Origin: an uncultured Tolumonas sp.
GTDB lineage: Bacteria > Pseudomonadota > Gammaproteobacteria > Enterobacterales > Aeromonadaceae
Direction: 5' to 3'
Assembly: GCF_963556105.2 (NCBI RefSeq)
Contig: NZ_OY829945.1
Location: forward strand, 477,001 to 541,000
Length of the DNA: 64,000 bases
Below, piece after piece: positions 1 to 8,541 of the stretch (position 1 is its first letter; each line of letters opens with the position of its first letter). Both the position numbers and the translations under genes were made by a program. Under the pieces are notes generated by a model that was given only the letters and a program-made list of their open reading frames with translations, was not told the origin of the DNA and did no database searches.

Positions 1-307
1 TGAGTTGTGCATTCAAGCGACTTTTAGGTGCGATAGTCTGAGTGGTGTCTTGTACCGCAGTTCCAAACAACACGGCATCACGAATAATCGATAGGCGTTG
101 CTGATCGGTGGCTTTTACATCTGTGTGAACGGATATGTTTGGGCGATTGGGCGTAGCGTCTGCTGTTTTGGGGGCAGGCAATAATCGCCAGCTAAGTTGT
201 GCCAGTTGATAACTGCTGCCTAAGAGTAAAACCAGGGCAACACTGCGTTGCAGTGCGACGAGCCCTCGTTCGCTTAGTATCCAATGCCGGATCGCCAATA
301 GCCTCAT
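1..307 (-). CDS. gspC: Type II secretion system protein GspC (ExeC), N-terminal part, cut by window edge
   Basis: I translated the minus strand from the ATG at 307-305. It begins MRLLAIRHWILSERGLVALQ, then a single hydrophobic segment (about residues 23-32) and a tail LAQLSWRLLP followed by a Pro/Asn-rich stretch and an LFG motif near residue 82. This short cytoplasmic N-terminus, one membrane anchor with a TWRLL-like end and a periplasmic homology region with LFG is the layout of GspC, the inner-membrane subunit that links the type II secretion platform to the GspD secretin. Only about 102 codons are in the window, so the HR and PDZ domains and the rest of the gsp operon would lie to the left. 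It is divergent from nudE; the 185 bp between them must hold both promoters. The family call rests on motifs only. Confidence 0.72.
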   Translation of the reverse strand, partial: MRLLAIRHWILSERGLVALQRSVALVLLLGSSYQLAQLSWRLLPAPKTADATPNRPNISVHTDVKATDQQRLSIIRDAVLFGTAVQDTTQTIAPKSRLNAQL

Positions 308-492
308 TTTTTGTTCTCTTTATATTGATGCTCAGGTCTAGAGAGCATCATTTTGCTATGCGAACCCCCATGACACAACCATTTGCCGACGTGTCTGATG
401 AAACTGGTAATAAAATCACAGAATATCGGCAAAGACAGTGTTAATTGGTGACGATATACTGTTGTTACCGTTTTTTAACATTGTGCGACCTT

Positions 493-1065
493 ATGTCAGA
501 CAAGCCGGTTAACTCAGACCATATTTTACCTGAAATTCTGCAACGCGATGTTGTCGCGCAGAGCCGCCTATTCAGGGTTGAGGCTTTACATCTACGTTTC
601 AGCAATGGTGAAGAGCGGGTCTATGAACGGATCCCCGGTGGTAATCGTCACGCGGTAATGATTGTACCGGTGCAATCCGATGGCACTTTATTACTGGTCA
701 GAGAATACGCCGCGGGTACGCACGCCTATGAGTTGGGTTTTCCCAAAGGCTTGGTAGACGCTGGCGAGACAGACGCCGAAGCGGCCAATCGGGAGCTACA
801 AGAAGAAGTCGGTATGGCCGCCAAGCAGCTTACCTTTTTAAAACAGGTTTCTTTGGCGCCCGGCTTTATGAATGCCCGTATGGCAATTTTTCTGGCACAA
901 GGGCTGTATCCACAACAATTAGTAGGTGATGAACCCGAGCCACTGGAAATTGTGCCGTGGCCGCTGCATGAGGTCGACGCGCTGTTGGATCATCCTGAGT
1001 TTCATGAGGCACGCAGTGTGGCGGCATTATTACTGCTGTTACGGCAGTTGAAAAATAACGTTTAA
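493..1065 (+). CDS. nudE: ADP compounds hydrolase NudE
   Basis: A 190-residue Nudix hydrolase that cleaves ADP-ribose, Ap3A and NADH-type substrates in the cytoplasm. The Nudix box is complete at about residues 95-117, starting GLVDAGE and containing RELQEEVG. Length matches E. coli NudE (186 residues). An in-frame upstream start at 445 exists, but the ATG at 493 gives the family-like N-terminus MSDKPVN, so I prefer it; no strong ribosome site is visible for either. The gene is divergent from gspC. A second Nudix gene, nudF, lies at 26473; the N-terminus and short length separate the two. Confidence 0.88.
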   Translation: MSDKPVNSDHILPEILQRDVVAQSRLFRVEALHLRFSNGEERVYERIPGGNRHAVMIVPVQSDGTLLLVREYAAGTHAYELGFPKGLVDAGETDAEAANRELQEEVGMAAKQLTFLKQVSLAPGFMNARMAIFLAQGLYPQQLVGDEPEPLEIVPWPLHEVDALLDHPEFHEARSVAALLLLLRQLKNNV

Positions 1066-1081
1066 AATCAGCTGTTTCGTT

Positions 1082-1786
1082 TTAATCATTAACTAAAAAC
1101 ACCACATAACCCCGAAAAAAGGGGGCTGTTTCCAAATAGTGCGGTGCTTGCCATTCGCCGTGCTGTACCAGCCCGATCTTAAATGGGATCCGCAATTGTG
1201 CCAGCCGAGGCAGGTAGGCTGCGTAGTTTTTTATCGTCTGCCGGCCCTGATAAGTTTGTACCACCGCCTCATCAACAATGCCATTTAACTGATTAACCAC
1301 CTCGGGTGAGCTGTTATTACTCCAGTCGAGTAAGCCGGTGATGCTTAATGCATAGTGTGCGGGTAACTGCTGGCGGAGGTGTTGCAAAAAGGCGACATAT
1401 TGCTGCATACGTAATGTGCGGGCATCAAAATCGATCTGGATACCCACTACTGGATTGCCCTGTTTTTGCCAGCGTGTTAGCTGTTGTGCAATAGACATGA
1501 AAATGGCATCAGACCAATGCAGGGTTTCCACCCGATAGGTCAGCCAGATCTTACCGTGCCGGAGACGAGGAACTGTAATACCTTGCGGAATAAACAGACT
1601 TTGCCCGCGACGTTCGCTGACTTGTCCTTGCAGGATATAGAGTGACTGCGCTTGTGCCAGCACCGGTTGTGGGCGAACGGCACTCCATAGCCAGAATTCG
1701 TGGTAGTCGTCTGCATTTACGTTGGCTTGTGCTGGTAGGAGGAAGAGGCCAGCCAGCAACATGAACCACAAACGAGAGTTACGCAT
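1082..1786 (-). CDS. DUF3142-type exported protein
   Basis: A 234-residue protein with a signal peptide (MRNSRLWFMLLAGLFLLPAQA, cleavage near residue 20) and a TIM-barrel-like segment: VVGIQIDFDA near residue 118 resembles the substrate-facing strand of the DUF3142 family, which is of unknown function. Its ATG overlaps the stop codon of the upstream gene (TAATG at 1788-1784), so the two are translationally coupled. An ORF start at 1855 is longer but would lose the signal peptide. The motif QIDFD suggests a glycoside-hydrolase-like fold, which is inference; no activity can be assigned. Confidence 0.66.
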   Translation of the reverse strand: MRNSRLWFMLLAGLFLLPAQANVNADDYHEFWLWSAVRPQPVLAQAQSLYILQGQVSERRGQSLFIPQGITVPRLRHGKIWLTYRVETLHWSDAIFMSIAQQLTRWQKQGNPVVGIQIDFDARTLRMQQYVAFLQHLRQQLPAHYALSITGLLDWSNNSSPEVVNQLNGIVDEAVVQTYQGRQTIKNYAAYLPRLAQLRIPFKIGLVQHGEWQAPHYLETAPFFRGYVVFLVND

Positions 1787-3960
1787 TACCAATAATATTT
1801 TAGTTGCTGACCCCAGCGGGTATCGCCATATTGCGATTTCAACGTATGGAACCATTGCTTGCGTTGTTCAATCGGGATCTCTTGTGAACCACAGCTGTTA
1901 TAACCGCTTGGTGCAAAACAGTTCACCGCACGATACAACGCATAGGCTTTATCGTCATGTGCCGCCGCTTTGTTTGCTATTACTTGTTGATAACCATCTA
2001 AACGGGAAAATAGTTTTCCGGCAAACTGTGCGGCGGTTCCACCCAGCTCATGGCTTTCCGGCTGGTTGTTGAGTGGGAAATCATCTAGGCCATGGCGGAA
2101 GACAAACTCGCCCAGACAGTTCAGCGCACGAGGGTTGTTTTTATCATCGCGCAGGGTTTGCGCTACGTCACTCAACGCCGGGCACTGATATTCGGTGGCG
2201 TTTTTGCCATCCCACTGGAATAGGGCCAGTGCTTGTTGCGCGTTATAGGTAAAGCCCATAAACAGCGGTTCAGTACCGGCTTTTTCGGGCAGCTGTTTGA
2301 CATCGGTTAGGAAGTCGGCATAAAAACCGTGGGTGAGATCCTTGTATAACAGTGTAAATAAGGCCACATCGTGTTCTTGTGCAGACGCAGGTTTACTGAT
2401 CTGTTGTCTTAACAGCGCAGGTCCGGCCACATTACGCAGCAAAATCTCCCGAACCATTGGGGTTTTAACCAGTGAATTATGTGCAAAGATCTGAGCGAGT
2501 TTTTCGTTGCGCTCATAATTCATCGCCAGCGCTAATTCCAGCTGCTGACGTTGTAAGGGTTGTTTCGCCAGCGGTATTAATTTCAGCCACAATTGTTCGG
2601 CTTGTGTCCACTGTTCATTACTTTCTAACGCAAAACTCCGCAGAGTTTGTTGACTGAACGTCAGATAATCCAATGGTTTATCAGTCGGTTCTTTTGACAA
2701 AATAGACAGTGTTTTATTGGCATCTTTTTCTACATATAAGGCGTATGCGCCCAACAAATAAGTATAAAGTGCCGGTTGTTTGGCAAACCGTGCTTGCTGT
2801 GCTTCTAATTGTGCCAATGTAAACGGTGGCCGACTGTCATCGCTGTTACGTTGTCGCATCAGCATCAGGTCGATAATGGTCAATAATTGCGGATCGTCGA
2901 TGTTGTCTGCGTTGCTGGTGGATAATAGTAGTTTGTTATCTATTTCTTGTACCAGCTGATTGCTGGAGATATTCGCTTCTTTGCTAGGGTGTTCAAACCA
3001 GTAGGCATAAGACTGTGCCAAGCGCTTTTGATCATTCATCAACCAATACACGCGGCGTAATAAGCCTTTCGCTGAAGCAGCATATTGCCCTTGCGGATAA
3101 TCGGTCAGATAACTGTTGAAAGCCGATTCTGCGGCCTGCAGTGAGGTCATATCGATTTTTTCGTTGTTGGGGAACCCCATGTCATCAAAAGCATCTTGTT
3201 GTGCAGAATTTAAAAAGACACGACCTTTCATGTAACTCGCAGTTTCTTTTAACCAAGGCTGTGTGCTGAGGCTTAATGCGTTAAAAGAGACTAATGCCTG
3301 GGTAAAATCACCGTTATAAAACGCCAGTGCACCTTGCAGATAATTGGCAAATAACAGACCGGATGGCGATTGGATATTGGCAGGTAACAGCCCTGATTGC
3401 TGGCTTTGATCGGCATCGCAGCTTTGCAGAATAGCGATACGGCTTTGTGCCAGCGACTGACGCTCTTCTGTTGGAATGTCCGTTGCTTTCGCCAGTTGTT
3501 GTAAATAAGTCAGTGCGGTTTGCTGGTTATTGGAGGCACAACGACTACCTTCCCAGGTGTTGTTTTGTGTAAGCAGAGTGCTGACTGCAGCACTGGTCAT
3601 ACCGAGTTGTATGGCTTGATTTGTCAGTGGCGAAGGTTGAGCTGTGGTTTCGGTATGGGTAGCTTCTGTTTCGTCAGATAAATCAACCGGGAACGGAACT
3701 TGTGCATAACCTTGATCTTTATAGTAATTATCTGCACTCGAGGTTGGTAGTGGTGTATGAACGTAATCAGCCAGCAACAGTTGGAGATTAACCCGGCTGT
3801 CGTTGGCCGGCGACAGGAATGGTGTATTGTTGCAAGTATCCAACAGATCCCGTTTCAGATCCCAGGTTGGATAACAGCTATCATCGCTGCAAGCCTGAGC
3901 CGGAAAGCTAAATAACACCGATAAAATGAATCCGCCGGTAATCGAGTGACGCAAAGACAT
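1786..3960 (-). CDS. Large exported protein, TPR-like, unknown function
   Basis: A 724-residue protein with a signal peptide (hydrophobic residues about 8-22, ending PAQA before CSDDSC). The start at 3960 has AAGGA seven bases upstream; an in-frame start at 4011 would bury the signal. After the N-terminal Cys-containing segment the protein is Ala/Leu/Gln-rich and helical, with repeated segments resembling tetratricopeptide or solenoid repeats (for example around residues 215-300, where a growth-and-sum pattern of the type FxxALxxF is seen). Likely periplasmic. It is coupled to the DUF3142 gene downstream, so the two probably act in one process. I do not recognise a named family. Confidence 0.6.
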   Translation of the reverse strand: MSLRHSITGGFILSVLFSFPAQACSDDSCYPTWDLKRDLLDTCNNTPFLSPANDSRVNLQLLLADYVHTPLPTSSADNYYKDQGYAQVPFPVDLSDETEATHTETTAQPSPLTNQAIQLGMTSAAVSTLLTQNNTWEGSRCASNNQQTALTYLQQLAKATDIPTEERQSLAQSRIAILQSCDADQSQQSGLLPANIQSPSGLLFANYLQGALAFYNGDFTQALVSFNALSLSTQPWLKETASYMKGRVFLNSAQQDAFDDMGFPNNEKIDMTSLQAAESAFNSYLTDYPQGQYAASAKGLLRRVYWLMNDQKRLAQSYAYWFEHPSKEANISSNQLVQEIDNKLLLSTSNADNIDDPQLLTIIDLMLMRQRNSDDSRPPFTLAQLEAQQARFAKQPALYTYLLGAYALYVEKDANKTLSILSKEPTDKPLDYLTFSQQTLRSFALESNEQWTQAEQLWLKLIPLAKQPLQRQQLELALAMNYERNEKLAQIFAHNSLVKTPMVREILLRNVAGPALLRQQISKPASAQEHDVALFTLLYKDLTHGFYADFLTDVKQLPEKAGTEPLFMGFTYNAQQALALFQWDGKNATEYQCPALSDVAQTLRDDKNNPRALNCLGEFVFRHGLDDFPLNNQPESHELGGTAAQFAGKLFSRLDGYQQVIANKAAAHDDKAYALYRAVNCFAPSGYNSCGSQEIPIEQRKQWFHTLKSQYGDTRWGQQLKYYW

Positions 3961-4070
3961 ATCCCGTCCTTTTATTGTTGTTGTCGGCCTGATTGTTTGA
4001 TTATCAGCCAATCATGTTCAGGATACCAGAGCCGCATTACCGTCTGAACGTGCTAAATCAGAGAGTTGCT

Positions 4071-4973
4071 TTATTGTTGGGGCAAGATTTGATGACACCA
4101 ATCCAATAAATGCTGAGAGATCTGCCGGTAAATACCGCGTTCCAACACCCAGCGTTGCCAATAAAGCGTGCGTTCCCGCAGCGGCGTCTGCGGCATCAAT
4201 TCCACCAGTTCGCCGCTGAGCAATTCCGCACTGATTTGCAATTTTGGGATCAGACAATAAGCCACGCCCGCTTTCGCTAACGCCACAAACGCTTCTGATG
4301 AGCGCACGGTATGGCAGGGATAACTGCCGGGCGGCAAACCAAAATGTTGCGCCACAAACCCGACATGCATATCGTCGCGTTGATCAAACGCCACGCTGGG
4401 TGCTTTACGTAATGTATGCTCACTCAGCCCGTCGGGAAAATATTGCCGGATAAAGGCCGGCGATGCGGTCAGCACATAATCCATGAAACCGAGTAAATCA
4501 GATTGGCAGCCTGGCAGTGGTTCGGCTTGTGTGGTGATGGCACCAAACGCCTCGCCATGGCGCAGACGATCAATAGTGCGGTTTTCATCTTCAATCAGCA
4601 GATTCAGTTCAATTAAGCCCGGCTGTAGAAGTGGCGTCAGTGCTGGGATCAACCAGGTCGCCAGACTATCCGCGTTGGTCGCGATCGTGACGGGCAACGG
4701 TTTGGCCGGTGCATCGGGTGACAGATGTGGCAACAATTCCTGCTCCAACTGCTGAACTTGCTGATAATGCGTGAGCAGCAACTGCCCCATGGGCGTGAGT
4801 TGTAATGGCTGTGAGCGGATCAACACGGGTTGAGCCACCAGCAGCTCTAATTGTTTGATGCGTTGTGATACGGCCGATTGTGTCAGATGCAGCTGGTGTG
4901 CGGCACGATCAAAACTTTGTTCCCGCAACACGACATCGAGTGCCTGCAGTAATTTATAGTCGAGATAGTTCAT
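4071..4973 (-). CDS. argP: LysR-type regulator ArgP
   Basis: A 300-residue LysR-family regulator. The winged HTH occupies residues 1-60 (MNYLDYKLLQALDVVLREQS start, SAVSQRIKQLE recognition helix), followed by the substrate-binding domain. The N-terminal sequence and length match ArgP (IciA), which senses arginine and lysine and activates the exporter gene argO. The divergent neighbour at 5068 encodes an ArgO/LysE-type exporter, the classic arrangement, with a 94-bp intergenic region containing the ArgP target. Confidence 0.9.
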   Translation of the reverse strand: MNYLDYKLLQALDVVLREQSFDRAAHQLHLTQSAVSQRIKQLELLVAQPVLIRSQPLQLTPMGQLLLTHYQQVQQLEQELLPHLSPDAPAKPLPVTIATNADSLATWLIPALTPLLQPGLIELNLLIEDENRTIDRLRHGEAFGAITTQAEPLPGCQSDLLGFMDYVLTASPAFIRQYFPDGLSEHTLRKAPSVAFDQRDDMHVGFVAQHFGLPPGSYPCHTVRSSEAFVALAKAGVAYCLIPKLQISAELLSGELVELMPQTPLRERTLYWQRWVLERGIYRQISQHLLDWCHQILPQQ

Positions 4974-5067
4974 TAATTTTTCTTATCTTGTATAAGAATC
5001 ATGAATTTTACTTAATTGTACGCGTTTCTTATGCTGCTGCCATGATCGAAATAGAGATGAACATAGC

Positions 5068-5691
5068 ATGCTGAACGGAGCGATTTATCTGCAGGGGATG
5101 CTGGTGGGAGCCAGTTTGATCGTGCCGATTGGTGCACAAAATGCGTTTGTGCTGGAGCGCGGGATTCGTCGTAACCATGCGCTGTTGGTGGCCACACTTT
5201 GTTTCCTGGCCGATGCGTTTTTAATTACTTTGGGGGTGGGTGGTGCCGGTAAAGTGATTGCACAATCGCTGATATTACAATTATTACTGACGCTGGGTGG
5301 CGCGGTATTTTTGTTACGTTACGGCTGGTCGAGCTTAGTTCGCGCATGGCAAGCCACGACCCAAACTCTTGCGCAACAAGGGGGCATGACCCGGATCCGC
5401 GCGGTCACGATGACACTGGCGGTGACGTTGTTAAATCCGCATGTCTATCTGGATACCGTGATGATCCAAGGCGCTGTGTCCGGGCAATATCCACGTGTAC
5501 AGCAGCTCAGTTTTGCACTGGGCAGTATCTCGGCGTCTTTCCTCTGGTTCTTTGGTTTAGCGCTGCTTGCCAGCTGGTTAGCGCCCCAATTACAGCGTGT
5601 TCGTGTGCAACAATTTATTGATGGCGGGGTGGGTATTCTGATGTGGTTGATTGCGCTTGGCTTGTTGCGCCACGCGGCATCTATCGTATAA
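5068..5691 (+). CDS. argO: Arginine exporter ArgO (LysE family)
   Basis: A 207-residue inner-membrane protein of the LysE/RhtB superfamily with about six hydrophobic segments. The family signature PIGAQNAFVLERGIRR is at residues 20-35 and LLNPHVYLDTV at about 120-130. It exports arginine and canavanine. Divergent transcription from argP supports the assignment and implies ArgP control in the 94 bp between them. Confidence 0.92.
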   Translation: MLNGAIYLQGMLVGASLIVPIGAQNAFVLERGIRRNHALLVATLCFLADAFLITLGVGGAGKVIAQSLILQLLLTLGGAVFLLRYGWSSLVRAWQATTQTLAQQGGMTRIRAVTMTLAVTLLNPHVYLDTVMIQGAVSGQYPRVQQLSFALGSISASFLWFFGLALLASWLAPQLQRVRVQQFIDGGVGILMWLIALGLLRHAASIV

Positions 5692-5708
5692 AAAACCAGC
5701 AAAACAGG

Positions 5709-5736
5709 CTTGATCTCTGTGCATATAGTCCTATAA
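5709..5736 (+). promoter_or_regulatory. Putative heat-shock (sigma-32) promoter of the Hsp20 gene
   Basis: CTTGAT at 5709-5714 is one base from the sigma-32 -35 consensus CTTGAA. After 15 bases comes CCTATAA, which resembles the CCCATNT -10 element. It lies about 55 bases upstream of the small heat-shock gene, where such a promoter is expected. This is a consensus match by eye only. Confidence 0.38.
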
Positions 5737-5791
5737 CCATAGTAGGCGTGATCGTTAATTGTGATCCCACCTGCGCCGAAAGGAGGTTTAT

Positions 5792-6223
5792 ATGCGTCTC
5801 GAAAAATGGAACCCGTTCCGTGACCTTGACGATATTTTCCACAATTATCAGCGTTCTTTCCTGACGCCATCAATGGGTCGGGAATCTATGGTTGGCAGTG
5901 AATGGGTACCTGCTGTGGATATTGTGGAGGATGACAAAGAATATCAACTCAAAGTCGAAATTCCGGAAATCCCGCGCGATGCCGTCAAACTGCAAATTAA
6001 TCACGGCATGCTGACGATTACCGGCGAACGGAAGATGGAAAAGAGCGATGAAAAACATCATCGCATCGAACGTTACTACGGTAGTTTCAGTCGCAGTTTC
6101 ACATTGCCGGATGATGTGAAAGCAGAAAACGTCAGCGCCACGTTCAGTGATGGCATGTTGTACGTGCATATGCAGAAGAGTACACCGACAGGTGATAAGC
6201 CACTGGAAATTGAAATTCATTAA
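5792..6223 (+). CDS. Small heat-shock protein, Hsp20/alpha-crystallin family
   Basis: A 143-residue ATP-independent holdase chaperone. A short N-terminal arm (MRLEKWNPFRDLDDIF) leads into an alpha-crystallin domain from about residue 38, with the typical features EWVPAVDIVED, YQLKVEIPEIPRDAVKL and SFTLPDDVKAENVSATFSDG, and ends with a short tail holding an IEIH motif. The start has a strong AGGAGG site. A terminator follows at 6238. The N-terminus resembles the spheroplast or Hsp18-type proteins rather than IbpA/IbpB, so no symbol is given. Confidence 0.92.
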   Translation: MRLEKWNPFRDLDDIFHNYQRSFLTPSMGRESMVGSEWVPAVDIVEDDKEYQLKVEIPEIPRDAVKLQINHGMLTITGERKMEKSDEKHHRIERYYGSFSRSFTLPDDVKAENVSATFSDGMLYVHMQKSTPTGDKPLEIEIH

Positions 6224-6237
6224 TTCAGTGAAGGAAC

Positions 6238-6272
6238 AACGGCGTGTCGGTTTAACCAACACGCCGTTTTGT
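6238..6272. terminator. Intrinsic terminator between hsp20 and Sel1 gene
   Basis: Perfect 10-bp stem AACGGCGTGT / ACACGCCGTT (6238-6247 and 6259-6268) followed by TTG and T. It lies between two convergent genes and can serve the hsp20 gene. Confidence 0.75.
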
Positions 6273-6279
6273 TGCTGAT

Positions 6280-7272
6280 TTAACGAGGTTTACTGTACAA
6301 ATTGAAATATTTTAATGCTAACGTTTCTGCTTCTGCCTGTTTTTGAGGCGTCAAACGAGAGGCAACTTTCTCTTTATTTTCTATCGCATTCTGATTGCCA
6401 TTCACTGCAGAAAGTGCCAACCAGGCGTAGGCCTCAATGTCATCATGTAATACGCCTAAGCCTTTGGCATACATCACGCCTAGATTACATTGAGCTTCGT
6501 AGTTATCTTGTTCTGCAGCTTTGCGCATCCATTTGGCTGCAGCTTTGAGATCTTTTTCTATACCATCACCAGCTTGGTAGAGCAGGCTTAAATTAAATTG
6601 TGCCGCCATATGGCCTTGTTCTGCCGCTTTGCGGATAAGTTCAGCCGCTTTAGTGCTATTTTTTTTGATATCTTTACCAGTTTGATAGATCGTTCCTAAT
6701 TGAAATTGAGCATTCATATCACCCAGATCTGCTGATTTTTGATACCAAATAATGGCTTGAGGCATTTCTTTTGCGGTACCTTTTCCCGAAGCATACATAT
6801 TTCCTAGCAAAAATTGTGCTGCGGCATGCCCTTGTTTTGCTGCTTTACTTATCCACTGAAATGCTTGCTTTTCATCAGCTATGACGCCTTGTCCACTATC
6901 ATACATTAGGCCAAGGTTATATTGTGCATAGGGATCATTTTGCTCTGCAGCTTTGGTATACCAGTTGGCGGCAAGTTGAAAACTCTGTTGTACGCCAGTG
7001 CCATTATCATAAAGAAAGCCGAGATTGAACTGCGCCTTCGCATGACCTTGTTGTGCCGCTTTTTGATACCAAATTGCCGCTTGTTGAAAGTCTTGAGTCA
7101 GGCCCTGGCCGTTCTCATACATTAACGCCACATTATATTCTGAATTTGGATCACCTTGTTCCGCTGCACGAAATGTGGCATCTATATCACTTGATGTCAG
7201 CGTGGCACGAGCGTACAGGGAGAAAAAAAACAGCATTAGTAAAAATGATTTGAACCAACGCTGACTTTTCAT
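6280..7272 (-). CDS. Sel1-repeat (TPR-like) exported protein
   Basis: A 330-residue protein with a signal peptide (MKSQRWFKSFLLMLFFFSLY, cut near ARA) followed by about eight Sel1-like repeats of 36 residues, each with the pattern AAxxGxxxAQxxLGxxYxxGxG. Sel1 repeats form protein-binding solenoids; the cellular role here is unknown. The start at 7272 is preceded by AGGA eight bases upstream. The longer ORF to 7389 would run into the 3' end of trmA on the same strand and lose the signal peptide. Confidence 0.82.
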   Translation of the reverse strand: MKSQRWFKSFLLMLFFFSLYARATLTSSDIDATFRAAEQGDPNSEYNVALMYENGQGLTQDFQQAAIWYQKAAQQGHAKAQFNLGFLYDNGTGVQQSFQLAANWYTKAAEQNDPYAQYNLGLMYDSGQGVIADEKQAFQWISKAAKQGHAAAQFLLGNMYASGKGTAKEMPQAIIWYQKSADLGDMNAQFQLGTIYQTGKDIKKNSTKAAELIRKAAEQGHMAAQFNLSLLYQAGDGIEKDLKAAAKWMRKAAEQDNYEAQCNLGVMYAKGLGVLHDDIEAYAWLALSAVNGNQNAIENKEKVASRLTPQKQAEAETLALKYFNLYSKPR

Positions 7273-7300
7273 GTATTGCATCCTGAATTCATTAAAATTA

Positions 7301-8407
7301 CTACAAGCTTTTCCGCACCAGCCAGACACCCGATTCCATATGGTGGGTGAACGGGAACTGATCAAACAGCGCACAACGGGCGACCGCATGTGTCTGACAC
7401 AGGGTCTGCAGGTTGTCGCATAAGGTTTCCGGGTTACAGGAAATATAGAGGATTTGGTCGTAAGCCTGGATCATCGCCAATGTTTTCGGATCTAACCCAG
7501 CCCGCGGTGGGTCAACCAGAATGGTGTTGCATTCATAACTTTGCAGGTCGATGCCTTGCAGACGATTGAACTCACGTTCGCCGTTCATGGCTTGGGTGAA
7601 CTCTTCCGCCGACATCCGCAAGATCTGCACATTATCAATGTTATTCACGGCAATATTATGCTGTGCCGCATGCACTGACGGTTTAGCAATTTCGGTGGCT
7701 AACACGCGATTGAAGTTTTTCGCCAGCGCCAGTGAGAAGTTACCGTTGCCGCAATACAGCTCCAGCAAGTCGCCTTGGCAGCCGCTGGTGACATCAATCG
7801 CCCAACCTAACATCTGCTGATTCATCTCGGCATTCGGCTGCGTGAAACTGTTCTCAATCTGCATATATTCGAGCGTACGCTCACCGACTTGCAGCTGTTC
7901 CAGTACATATTCACGTTCCAACACAATTTTTTGTTTGTGCGCACGGCCGACGATATCGACTTCACCAAATTCTGCGCGTAACGCTTGGCGTAATTCAGCA
8001 GCGGCTGGCTGCCACTCATCACTGAGTTTTTTATGATAAAGCAGACTTATCAGCGATTCACCGCTGAGCGTGGTGAGAAAGTCGATCTGGAACAGCTTGT
8101 GTTTGAGTATCGGGTTTGTACAAATCAGAGCACGCACGCGTGGCATGAGCTGATTGATCAATAAACTGGCGGTGGGAAATTCGTGTACGTAATAACGTTG
8201 CTTGGTTTCACTGTTAAACATGACATAAAACAGATCATCGCCTTCATGCCAGATGCGAAATTCGGCTCGCATACGATAGTGACTTAGCGCGGAGGCAAAC
8301 ACTTGTGGCATTGGTGCCTGAAAAGGGGCGAGCAATTGCGTCAGACGCTGCTGTTTGTCGTGCAATTGTTGCTGATAAAGGGCATCCGAATGGACTGCGT
8401 TTGTCAT
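7301..8407 (-). CDS. trmA: tRNA (uracil-5-)-methyltransferase TrmA
   Basis: A 368-residue SAM-dependent enzyme that makes 5-methyluridine at position 54 of tRNA (and 341 of tmRNA). The SAM site [14 protein letters not shown] is at about residues 212-225, DPPRAGLDP at about 295-303 and the catalytic-cysteine loop SCNPETL at about 322-328. Length fits TrmA (366) and there is no Fe-S cluster domain as in RlmC/RlmD. The ATG at 8407 has GGAG six bases upstream and is preferred to the ORF start at 8422. Confidence 0.93.
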   Translation of the reverse strand: MTNAVHSDALYQQQLHDKQQRLTQLLAPFQAPMPQVFASALSHYRMRAEFRIWHEGDDLFYVMFNSETKQRYYVHEFPTASLLINQLMPRVRALICTNPILKHKLFQIDFLTTLSGESLISLLYHKKLSDEWQPAAAELRQALRAEFGEVDIVGRAHKQKIVLEREYVLEQLQVGERTLEYMQIENSFTQPNAEMNQQMLGWAIDVTSGCQGDLLELYCGNGNFSLALAKNFNRVLATEIAKPSVHAAQHNIAVNNIDNVQILRMSAEEFTQAMNGEREFNRLQGIDLQSYECNTILVDPPRAGLDPKTLAMIQAYDQILYISCNPETLCDNLQTLCQTHAVARCALFDQFPFTHHMESGVWLVRKSL

Positions 8408-8541
8408 GTTGTACTCCGTCACTGCAGGAAGGGCGGAAATTGTATGCAGTTGTGCGAGGTTGTCCAGTTTTTCTGCTTAAGTTTTGCGCAGTCAGGCCGC
8501 TATACAGTTAACCGTGCGTGTAATCGGTTTCGGAGATGATC

